Below the pieces are notes generated by a model. It saw nothing but the letters and a program-made list of their open reading frames with translations, ran no database searches and was not told the origin of the DNA. A stretch of DNA of 64,000 nt from Balanoglossus misakiensis (taxonomy: Eukaryota; Hemichordata): positions 11,284,001-11,348,000 of the forward strand of contig CM082592.2 in assembly GCA_040954595.2 (NCBI GenBank), written 5' to 3'. Positions 48,161-59,300 of this stretch are shown here, piece after piece (position 1 is the first letter of the stretch; each line of letters begins with the position of its first letter). The position numbers were made by a program, and so were the translations under genes.

Positions 48161-51100
48161 AAGTCGAGAGGATTTACTGTAATCTTCAATGAATATGGAA
48201 AACTTATTGAGATGTGACAAAACATGTATTTTTATGGTGCTATTGTACCAGTGAATGTACAGTCTGTTAATTTTGGCTTAAATTTTGAACTCCCATGATG
48301 CACCTGTCATACTCTCATTCTATTTACCCTGTGTATGTTTTATATTGTGAGAAATGTAATTTTAGTTCAGCACTTACATATCCATTTTTTTCCTGACAAC
48401 TGGTTTATTTCTGCATATCCATATTTTTCATTTTCAGGCTTTTTTATTATTTCTTATAAACGGTATTATCTTTTTACAAAGCAAATCAGTGCTCACGAAT
48501 GTCAATTCATAAATTCAGAGTAGGACCTTAAGTTGCCAAATACATGTACATAACACGCTTGAAATGAAGTCAGGTCATTGGTATCACACATAAACAAGGT
48601 AAAAAAAACCAGACCCATGAAATAAGATTGTTGTATTTTCAACACATAAGTGTAAGTTGTGAAAACTCCTCATAGCTACTTTAAAAAGTTAAAGATTTTA
48701 TAAAATGTGTGTTGGCTGATGATGCAACCAAAGAAATTGAAAGTTACATTTATGGGGAAATAACAATGTTTGAGTTAGTGTGATAGTCTTGCATTGAGCA
48801 ATGTATGCATCTAAATCTTAAGAAATGCCTGTAGTTTGGTTTTTGGCTGTGATAGTCATTCATGTGTTCCTCATCTTTTGCCATGCAACTAGCCATGTGC
48901 AAAGTGTAACCATATCTTCCTATCCCAGAATGTAGATGTTTTCTTGCGCAATTTTCCCAAGTGTTTGGAAGACTGCGAGGTTCATAGGTCATGGTATTAG
49001 ACGGCCATCTTTCAAGAAATGGTATTGGTGTGAATGTCTTAAGTAAAGATATTCTAACAGGTGGGGCGTATCTTCTTTCTGTAACATTTCAAATTCAACA
49101 TGAGTTCTGTCAATGGATAAAGATTCATCAATTCAAATCAAAGGTTATTGTTTATATGCAGGTAGAGTTAGTTGGCTGTGTTTTACATAGAGGTAGATTT
49201 CAGTAGAGGGAAAATTGAACCAAGCCATGTGGCTTTGGTCGAAGTAGTCAATAGGGCTAAGCTTTGTGTTTAATTCAATGCAAAATGCATTAGAATGAAA
49301 TATGCACAATTTCAAAGGTCAGGTCGCGGTGCATCTTATGGAAAAATGTGAATTTTTGTTTGTGTATGTATGTACAAGTTAGTGTGAGAGAAATGAATTG
49401 AAAAAATAAAATGTGTAATGTTATTCAGTGCAGCCACGTGTCAGTGGTGTGATTTCTTGAGCGGATCTGCTGATTAGGAAATATTAAAGGTAAGTTGTCA
49501 ACATTTGAAAATGCTTTCACTCTGCTTCCAACATTTGTGAATTGTGTGACTAGTTGAAATCTAAACCATTTCTTTTCCACTTTCAGAGAGATCACAAGAA
49601 AGATTTATCCAGCTCTAGGGCGAAATGATTAGCAAAACTGCCATTCAACAAGATAGGTAATAAATGTGTGTTTTATTTGACAAACAAAATGCCAGGATGT
49701 ACAAGTCACCGGGGGTCATGAAATGTACTGGTATATATCTACTGCACATGTTACAATGAAACAAAGCACCACATTCTTTTTTTGTTTAAATTATTTTAAT
49801 ATTTAGAGCTTTTAATTGCCACAATATACATCACATGAATTTGCAATGTCAACCTCCCGCCCCTCCCAAAAAAAAGTTTCCCCATTCTAAAATTATGCCC
49901 ATCACCACAAAATAACCACTTTCTGTCTCCTTTGTTTTCAAGACAAAAAATATTGACAGATTTTTCTCATTGAGTTTGGCCGTTAACTTGCCAAGTTTCA
50001 GGGAAACTCTACAGAGAAACATATTGTTTCTTCACACTACATGTTTCATATTCACAAACTATCCCATACCACTGAATTATGTAAAATTCCCCCAAACTGA
50101 TTTCACTGTGAAATGAAACAGGCAAGAAAAACCAGAACCAGCCAAGTTAACTGCCTAATTTGAATATCTTGTAATGGGAATTTTTACACTGAAAGTTTTC
50201 TGAAAAAATGGCAAAAAAGTAAACATATATATACTGTAATATACACAAAAGATGGTTAAACAATAAGCAATTACTTTCCAGAACTCAAAACAAACTGCAA
50301 TAAGAAAAGTCACTAAACAAGAAGCTAACAGTACAGACATATTATTTTTTAGGTGCCTGAAGCTACACTTCCACAATAATACTGCACAAGTATAGGTGTG
50401 TCAAAAAAAATAAAACTGGTTCTTTGTTGATTGACTGATCTCTGAAATTGTGGAGAAAGTCTTAGTGGTACAGGGTGTTCATAGATCTACATGTATTCGA
50501 CAAAATATTCCACATGGCAGCTTTCTTGAAACACAATCACCTGTAACTGAAATCTGTCATCAATTTATGGCACTTGTACATCATATTCCCATCATTTTGT
50601 TGAATTTGCAATGACACATGTGAGATCAGAAAACCAACATTTATGAAGAGTTTGTTGACATCTGGAATTTTACACAGGTGACCAAGAGCAGGACAACCTG
50701 TCATTGCACTTTGACCTTTGTGCAGACTTCACCAGGCAGAGTTCTTCATTCAAGTCGGTTTTGTGTGAGTCATTTTATTTCAAGAAAAACTCTGGATTCT
50801 GAAGTCCAGAATTTTTCGAGTGATTTGGCAAGTATTTTTGTCATGGTCATTGACATTGTTCGATTGCAAACAAAGTGTAAGTGGCTATCAAATCAGGACT
50901 TTTCAGGCTGAGACACATTTTCAAATTCCAGGATTTTCTAAGAGTGCTGACTTGTTGCCGCATTTATTAGAGTTTCAGTACAAGTATCGTATCCACAGAC
51001 CATTTCACTGCAATTACATATACTTCAAAAGGTTTGCAGAATATGGGCTAAATAAATGAACACCACGTCTGGTTTCAACTGTCATAATACTAAAAAAAAA

Positions 51101-51743
51101 TTGATATGAAAGTTTGACAAGAAAGATTATATTTCTCATCAACAACTAATTGAGTATTTAACCCTAGACAATATTAACATACTGCTTGCAATAAATTGAT
51201 TGTAAATTTTGAAAACAAAAACAAAAACTGGTTCTGTAGGTTCAGACAGCATTCTCGCATTCTAATTAAATATGGCTCCTGATACAGTTGACATACACCG
51301 TAAACATAGCCCCTTTTTTCAGGAATACTTTCTGGGACAAACTTGTCCAAACACAACAGCCCAGATGCAGGATTATTCAATAAGGGTTGTCACCTTTAAA
51401 GAAACCCTGAATTCCATAAATAATACTTTTCTACAAGTCTGTAATCTGTGATGGTTGAAATATTTCAATCATCACATTTCAATTCTGATCAGGTTTTGTT
51501 CCAGGTGCTAAAAAATTTGACTTTCTCATCAGAAAGGCTACCCCAAACATCTATGAGAATCATTCTCGTGGGGCAAAAGCTATTTCTCCCAGGGAGTAAC
51601 AGTCATCATAAATATTTTTTTCTTTTTTTGGGGGGTGTAGTGGCTGTTATTCTGGTCGAAGTTTTGCCGTCTTTGGCTCAAGAGCAACGTGAAGCCAGGT
51701 CAATGTCCATGTTGTTGTAGCTGAGATGGGGTGTGATGGGCAC
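48161..51743. other. Convergent 3'UTRs of HECTD4 and RNF185
   Basis: No coding gene is seen. Plus-strand AATAAA words at 49405-49410 and 49659-49664 could end HECTD4; a minus-strand AATAAA (TTTATT, 49672-49677) could end a 2-kb RNF185 3'UTR. A well-formed donor (AAAGGTAAGT, intron from 49490) and acceptor (TTTTCCACTTTCAG, intron end 49586) enclose a 97-bp candidate intron on the plus strand. If HECTD4 transcripts use the 49659 signal, this would be a 3'UTR intron. Confidence 0.45.
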
Positions 51744-53091
51744 TCAGGCGATTAACAACCAAAACATAAACAGCAAAGCCACCCAAAGGAAAATCCTGGA
51801 CAGGAATTGTTCTTCTTCATTCTGTGGAGTTCCTGGTGCAGCTGAAACACAAATGGAGAATAAATTCACTACAATTTACAATTTATGGTGAACCAGTACT
51901 CAAACAAGCAACTTTTGAGCACAGATCAAGGCCTCAAAGGAGTGTTCGGTTTGATGTTTTTACCTGCTCTGGGCCTGCCATCATTGAAGTTGAAGGTTGA
52001 TGCAAATATTCCAAAAGGAAATGCGCCTATACCAAATGACATCTGAAAACCACCATCTCCAAAACCAAACCCTTGAAAAGGCTGAAAAGAAAACAGAAAT
52101 TTATTAAAAGAAACTGCTGAATAATTATTATGTATAATTTTCTTGTGTCATCATTGTGTTTGTTGCATCAGTGAGATGTTCATATTGGCTTCAATCTGTT
52201 TCATTACAGTGCTGTTGTTTTTCTCATAAATGTAGTTTGGAAGACTTCTTACCCCATGTGTTTCTGGCTCTGGCCTTTGACCTGGTGGCCTTGGAGGTAA
52301 TTTTTGCCTGTTGGATACAATGGGCAATATTCATTGAGACACAGCATCATGGAAACACAGAAAGACACAGAAGCGACGGAGATCATTAGGCAAAGATAGA
52401 AGAAGCCACATCAAACGTTGGATCATACCTTGGGTCTTCCTGTTTTGCATTCCCTCTTCCGTAAAGAGGTATTACTTTATCTTTGCTGATACCGGCTTTA
52501 CACACCGGACACAGTTGTCTGTTTGGTCTCGTCTCCAACCACTGATGTAAACAAGGCCAGCTGTGATAGAATGGGAAAATGTCAGAATCAAACCAATGAA
52601 GTATCATTTTATTATTTCTGAAATAATGGCAAATTGATGGGTACCCATACAATAAAATACGTGACAACTATTATACACAAACTGACTGATTTACATGTAA
52701 TTGTAGTGGCCCCTATAAACATGTCAAACATGAATATTTACCAGTATTCACTGTGTACGATAAAACAAGTACATTCACACATTGACACAAGGTCGAGAGA
52801 GAACGAGAGTCTGTACAGTGTAACCAGTAAAGCTGACGTGTCTCTCAAACTTGTGGCCAAAATGTCGATTTCGTTTGTTTTCCAAGTAAACTGAACTGGT
52901 TTCTCAAAAATACAGTGTACAACTACTCACCAGAATAAATGACCACAGTAACTTATGACGGCATCCCTCGCTGTATCGAGACAAATATTACACTCGAAGA
53001 CTTCATTACCCTCCTCTGACGCAGTCGGGCTGGCACCTCCCGAAGCTCCTGATGATGCCCCCGCACTCGACTCGGAACCCTGTGCTCTCAT
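51744..53091 (-). CDS. RNF185: RING E3 ligase RNF185/RNF5, ER membrane
   Basis: Membrane-anchored RING ligase that in mammals acts in ER-associated degradation with UBE2J/UBE2D-type E2s. Five exons (minus): 53091-52931, 52560-52429, 52307-52253, 52081-51964, 51841-51744, giving 187 residues (human RNF185 192). A Ser/Ala/Gly-rich N-terminus precedes the C3HC4 RING ([20 protein letters not shown], then WPCLHQW and CPVCKAGI), the KVIPLYGRG linker, a Pro-rich [12 protein letters not shown] segment, the Gly/Phe-rich [17 protein letters not shown] region, and two C-terminal membrane segments, of which [15 protein letters not shown] ends the protein. The start is placed at MRAQG (53091), which gives the usual length; an upstream in-frame ATG at 53163 would add 24 residues. 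It matches RNF185 more than RNF5 in the Gly/Phe region. Confidence 0.95.
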
Positions 53092-56000
53092 TTTGTCAGT
53101 TTCAATACTTACTTTTTGTGTCAGACAATCACGCCTATAAAACCGAAAGACTTTTAAAACCACATATCAGCGATTTCTACGCGAATTTGCGGATTTTGGA
53201 CACAATATTGACCCAGTGCACAGATCTCTAGCTCACGGAAATAGCACCTGTGTACGTGTATGGTTGTTCGGTGTATATACTCCTACACTAATGATAGCAC
53301 TTTTAGGGTTTCATTTCAACATGATCAGATGTGGCGTTGCTGAAAGAATGTAACTTCCCCTAGAGATTATATTTTTGTCTAATCCTGTTGCATTCATTGC
53401 TTTTCAATCTACATAATCTGACTTCTTGCCATAAAATACAAACTTTTCTTTTCTCTAAACCCGGAAGCAGAAACTCATGACGTCATTTATGCAAATAACC
53501 TTGTTTACATCCGGGCAATTTCTGATGTTTCTCCATTACTGTGCTGTTCCAAGTTTTCACATTTTTGTTGTCGAAAATTTCGTGGAAAATGTTAGTGAAA
53601 TTGTTACTTTAGCGATATTCAACGCCTTTAGAATTATTCCTTGCTTTTCTAACCCGCACCTAGTGGATATTTAGTCGGTCTGCGTGTCTTGGAGTTGCTT
53701 ATATAGGTGCTCTTTGCGCAGAAGGGTTACAACCGAAACAACGTGGCAAGCTAGCTGCTCTGCAAGCCCGTGTCTGCTTCTGAGGTTAGACATTTTTGTT
53801 TTTATTTTATGTGTGACGACATAGAGAGGGTAGCTCTGTTATATCAAAAATATCATTATCTTACAAAACATGAGGTACTATTCTCTGTGCTGCTTTACAA
53901 AATGTCACCGTTCAAGATGGTAAATTTGAAATGTCTTCGTCATACTCTTCCTGTCTTGGTCAGTGTTATTTTGTTGTGTCGTGCGAGTCTGCATATTCAT
54001 AACGTACAGACCCTGCACCAACCTCGGGATAAACGCAGGTCACACAAACGTTGGTACATAAAAAGTCGTGTGTCCTAGAAACATATAACAGACGGTAGGT
54101 TTCAAGAAGTCTTTCCCAGGTTTTGTTGTTTTCTGGAAGTGTTTTGTTTTCAAGTTCACATCTTAGCAGGAAGTGACAATTCGCACCCTTTGTTTGCTGT
54201 GCCTTTATCTGTTTATGCGAGTGACACACTTGTTATTTAACAAAGATAACTGACTTAACATGTTAGAATGATGTTCCCATGAAACATTTAACGTGCGAGT
54301 GTTTTGATGTACATCAAATAGCCATATGACCTACATATGAAATATACAAGCTCACTACACTTACTTGTGAAATCGACAGCCAATCTCATTATTAACCCAG
54401 TTTACTCATTTAGTACACAATGCAGTCATTGTGGTAGAGTTGTACACACACTATTTTGGTAATATTGTGATAGTCTATACCTGGTGGTATTGCGCATGTC
54501 TTTTATTGTTTGTTACAAATCGGTGTCATTTATATGTCACTAAAAGCTCCTGACCTCAACATGTTATGTACTACAGTACACAAAGGAATATTGTAATTGT
54601 GAAGCTTAACTGTTGCTTCATGGTTACATGTAATTAGTTTATTGATAAATAGTAAATGGTGCACAACCATACTGACTTGGAACAAAAATAAATTTGTAAC
54701 CTGAAAGTACTTAAAAATTCCAGGCTGATTCCATAACCTGTATTGCTAGCATACACATGCAGATTACACTGTATTACTGCTGAGCTGATTCACACAAAAA
54801 GTCCATGTAAGGGTACCTCCTGTAGTTCCATGGCTAGTTTCATCACTGTAACTATGGCAACAACCAGTACCTGGTTTAAATGACCTGGCTCATAAGCTGA
54901 TAAATTTTACCAGGGTACCTCACCATTTTACCTGATTGACCTGAATTCATTTTAAAGAGAGAATCATCTTACTGAGTAGTCGCTTCTAATTCCGGGACAG
55001 AGGTTTTAACTTCTGACATTATACATGTATGACCCTGTTTATCTCACAGGAAAGTCGTGTATGTTTACTGATTGAAACCTGCTGAATCTATCAGTTATCA
55101 AATCTCTACTGATGCCGAGCCTCCAGGCATAACATATGAAAGATGACGGTATGACAGAACCTAAGAACCTCTGCACTATCCGTGCGGTTCAGAAGTTATT
55201 TTCACGAGTGAGACTGTTCTTATTCTTTCAGTTCTTCATATCAACACAGTAAAGTGAAAGTACAAGAGCATGCTCAGCAGAATAGGCAGATCACATGAAT
55301 TTTTAGCATTAAACCCTTAAAATCCCTTAATACCCACTGATATCTATAAAGAAAGATAAATATTGTAATTTCTCACCTGAAATAAAAAATATATGTAGCT
55401 AAAATATCTTATCTAATTATCAGTGGCGCTATCCTGATAACAGATCAGAATGATTTAATATCATGTTTTTTGGGAGTATCAGAAGTCTTGCATGTTTACG
55501 TATACTTTGATCCAATTTACATTGTGGGAGGAACGTGGCTGCACATAACAAGATTGACCTTTTTGTAAACTGGCATTTTGCCCTTGACAGAACACTGTCA
55601 CAGTAAAGAAAATCAACATCTGATGTCAGGCTTCAATTAAATTTGCTTACATTGTTTGCGTGACCCAGACATTTGTCTTAATCCCCTGTCATTCTTCTTG
55701 CACAAAATATAGCAAATATAATTGAGTAATAAAAAATGATAAAATTATTTTTTACAAGTTGTTTCATTTGCTTCTGTGTTACACATTCGTTTGTGGATAA
55801 TTAGCATGAATGCATCGACTTAGGTGGTTGTTAATCTCAGGTCATTGTAAAAGGATCTTATGTGTACTTCAGGCATTGATTTATTGTGAATTATGTAAGT
55901 TCTAAAATGGCAGCCTATCTAAGCAATATAACTCTGGCAGTAGCATTACATCTCTGGTTTTAATTTCTCTGAATGGAACATTATCATGTTGCTGTTATTT

Positions 56001-56312
56001 CCATAGTTGATTGTGCTGTATGCAAATCTCTTGTTAATTCAGTGGGTATTGTTCAGTTGTGCTGATGTTTGTAGTGAATTTGTTTTTTTTGGAATCGATC
56101 TCCAGAGTATACTGAACATCATACAGCTAATTTTTGACCGAGAAATTTATCAAAGCATCTTTTCACTGAAATTCATTGCAGTGTTTCATCCCTTTCCTTT
56201 AATTAAATGTTTTTTTTTCGTGGAGATTTGACATTTAATTATAACTCCCAGTCCCAGCAGTGTCTGCATTGCATCCATGGATTCATTTGGTTCATCATCA
56301 TCATCATCATCG

Positions 56313-56360
<48 letters not shown>

Positions 56361-56387
56361 CTAATTTTAAAATATTTTTCCCTAGAA
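53092..56387. promoter_or_regulatory. RNF185/EIF4ENIF1 head-to-head region and long 5'UTR intron
   Basis: RNF185 (-) and EIF4ENIF1 (+) diverge here. A TATATA word at 53700-53705 precedes a candidate non-coding first exon of EIF4ENIF1 ending at TCTGAG|GTTAGA (donor at 53785). The matching acceptor is TTTTTCCCTAG ending at 56385, two bases before the ATG, which would make a 2.6-kb 5'UTR intron. Between them I see no conserved gene, only a small plus-strand frame (53917-54078) with a signal-peptide-like start. The first-exon placement is inferred. Confidence 0.5.
56292..56361 (+). repeat. ATC/TCA trinucleotide microsatellite
   Basis: About 23 units of TCA, with one CGT interruption, end 24 bp before the acceptor of the first coding exon of EIF4ENIF1. 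The tract reads as poly-Ser in one plus frame and poly-Asp in a minus frame, but the splice acceptor at 56385 places it in the intron. Confidence 0.9.
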
Positions 56388-59300
56388 ATGGAAAGCAACT
56401 GCAAGACAGAAGAAACATCCAAGAATGAAAATGAAGAACAAAATACTGAAACAAAAGATGCTAGAAGGAAATCTCTGAGTCACCAATATTCAAAGGTAAA
56501 AAGGCAGAGGTGTTACCACTTGTCAATTTTCCTTCTGCTGTTGTGATGTACATGCCTAGAGATACGTTTCCTATCAGTGCATCCCTGTGACTCCTGTTCA
56601 TTGTTAAATGTTACAAAGTGTGCTTCATAACAAATACTGTAACAGTTGTTAGTGACAAAATTCAGCCTCTGAGTATGCATCGTCCTCCCCCCTTCCCCAT
56701 CATGTGTCCTGGCTGATGTGGAATAGAATAAGCCAATACATTAGAGAAGAGTAGGTTTCAATGCAAATGGTTGATATGGCTCATCAGATTTAGCACAGTG
56801 CAACATCTTTCTGACAAGTACAAATTGAATTCTGACTTGATTGGTCTCATGATGCTTGAAATAGATTCTTCTTGAACTGACAAATGATCCTTACTTTCAT
56901 TCATTGCACAGTTTCCACATTTGTATTTGAGGACATCGTAATATTTTGCATTTGATAACATTAGCATAAATCTGTAGACTAGTATATCAACACTGTGTTC
57001 ATTTCAGTATTGAATTAATTATGGTACCCTGGTAAAACCACAGGGCAGCATTTTCTAAAGGGAGACATTTAATCCTTTGCAAAATCTGTGTCAGTGTGTT
57101 TTTTGCACTCGTGTCTTATATCACAAATGTGTAGAATGATTCCAGGTTTCCTTAATTTTGCAGAGAAATTCATATTTGATGTTATAGCTGCAAAGCAAGA
57201 TTAGAATTATTCTTATCCTTATTTTCCTTTTTTTTTTTCGTTCCTTTAGGATGAGTTATTAGATTTGTGCGCAAGCCCGGCAGCCAGTGTAAGACCATCA
57301 TGTCTTTCTCAAGATTTCGATGGGTAAGTTTTATCCCTCGCATCAGATGAATTCTATAATTCATAGCTCACTGTCCTCTATGGAGGCAGTTCCTTGAATG
57401 TTCAGATCAGGCCCATTGATTGCTTGGATATATAAGAACTGGCTCATCTTTATTAATTAATTGTTGGATCTACATTCATGAAAATGGGGATATTAGGACC
57501 GTCCCTCAAGAATACTTACTCTATCCACTGACCACTTGTGTCGCTATTTTATACCCCTTTTCTCTGGTTTAATACAGACCTGATGGCCGATGGGATCCTG
57601 AGAGATGGCATGTGCATCTCTCTGGTAGAAGATCAAGGGGCTCATCGCCAACCCTAATGCTAGAACGACGACCAAGTGATTTAGAAAGAGAGTTATTCCG
57701 CAGGAGACCTTCAGGTAACCTTCTGTGGTATAATCTTGTGTGTATTGCTCTTCAGAGCATGTGTTGTATGTGGTTTTGTTTGTACTGAGGAGTGTTCAAA
57801 TTTCGGCTTTCACCTATTGAACTTCTGATGTTACCAATTTACAGATGCCAAAGAGAGGATCAAGGAAGAAAGAGACGGGATCGTTCTTAGTCCTCAGCGT
57901 CGCAGCTTCGGTCACGGTTGCCAAGTATCTGCACAGAGTGCATTCACCCGACGTTCCGGGAGTCCACTGGAACAGAAGGAGGGAGACTCAACCAGCAGTA
58001 ATCAGACACAGAGACGCATTGGCAGTGGGAGGCTGACTAATAGGACTAGGTCCCTGGATTATGATGACAGAGCTGCCACCAGACAGGTCAGAGAGAGATA
58101 TGATAGAGACTATGATCATGAGAAAGATGGAAGATTTGACAGATATGGGCCTAAAGATACCAGGCGACTGACAAGAACTGAAGGTAAGATATAATTTATA
58201 TTGCGTATAAAAAATAAATAGTGTGAAAAGTGACCTACTTCTTTGAATCTGTAGCTTAGGGCATGTACATGGCTCAGTATGAGGGCAGTGATACAGTTTT
58301 TGATCCTGTAGTTAAGACATGCACAGGTCAGAGTAAACGTATATGTTCAGCAGTATTAAAACCATACACATTTTGCGTCCTCATTTTCTTCAGCTCGACG
58401 CCATTACAACAGAGAGCCAGAACCAGAGTGGTTTTCAGCGGGTCCGTCGAGTCAATCGGAAACAATTGAATTGCATGGATTCCAGACTGAAGACCTGAGG
58501 AAAGATGGTGGACCAGACTATACTCCTAATAAAGGTAAGAGCAATGTATTAAGTTGCAGGAATGTTTTGTTTCTATTTTGGTTTCATTGATAATAATATT
58601 ACTTCAAACTTGTACTAAACATGTTAATCCAGCGAGTACATGAATCCTATTTTGTATTTCTGCAGTGATGATAAGTATCAAAAACCGCAACGGAAGCTAC
58701 GAAACACATCATTCCAGCTCACCAGAGACTTCCCGTGACCATGACACGAGTTCAGCCGCAGCAGAAGATCAAAACTTCGATATCAACCAGTTCTTCAGCT
58801 TCAATGACACCATACCTGGTCTACCAGAGGTCAGTTCACATTCATCCTCATTCGAAACCTTTTATAAGCATTTGAACAAAGATTCTTGTGAGCCATGTTA
58901 CCGACATGCCAGATCATGAACTACTTGTAATCATATGTGCTAGTTTTATATGTAAGAAGTCCCCTTTACTTACGTGTGTGACAGATCGTGGATACCCCAG
59001 AAGTTGGCGAAGCTTCTCAGACTAGCAGATTTAGCCAATGGTTTTCATCAGGTGGCAATCGCAGTCGTAGTAGCAGCCACAGTGGGGGAAGCAGAAGATC
59101 CACTCCTCATGAGGAGCTGGAATCTCTACATGGTAAGTTCTGTGGTGTTCATCAATGTGCTTGATTACAAGATAAACTTCATTGAACATTTTCGTGCCTT
59201 ATAGGAATCATATTGAAAGACATATGATCTCTCAGACAATTTCTGAAAACAGTAATGAAATTAATGAATAAATATTTGTCAACAGATTTCTCCAACCGAA

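Noticed and set aside
15987-53091. Three ubiquitin ligases (BRE1, HECTD4, RNF185) within 37 kb as a functional cluster
   Set aside because: They belong to unrelated families, act in nucleus, unknown and ER sites, differ in strand and share no visible regulatory sequence. Chance linkage is the simpler view.
53682-53712. Likeness between GTGTCTTGGAG...ATATAGGTG at 1-25 and at 53682-53708
   Set aside because: Two short words with a variable middle; the flanks do not match, so I cannot distinguish a dispersed repeat from chance.
56277-56546. An 89-codon frame with a run of Ser leading into the 4E-T start, and a 78-codon minus frame with poly-Asp
   Set aside because: Both come from the TCA microsatellite. 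A clear acceptor (CCCTAG, 56385) two bases before the ATG puts the repeat in an intron.
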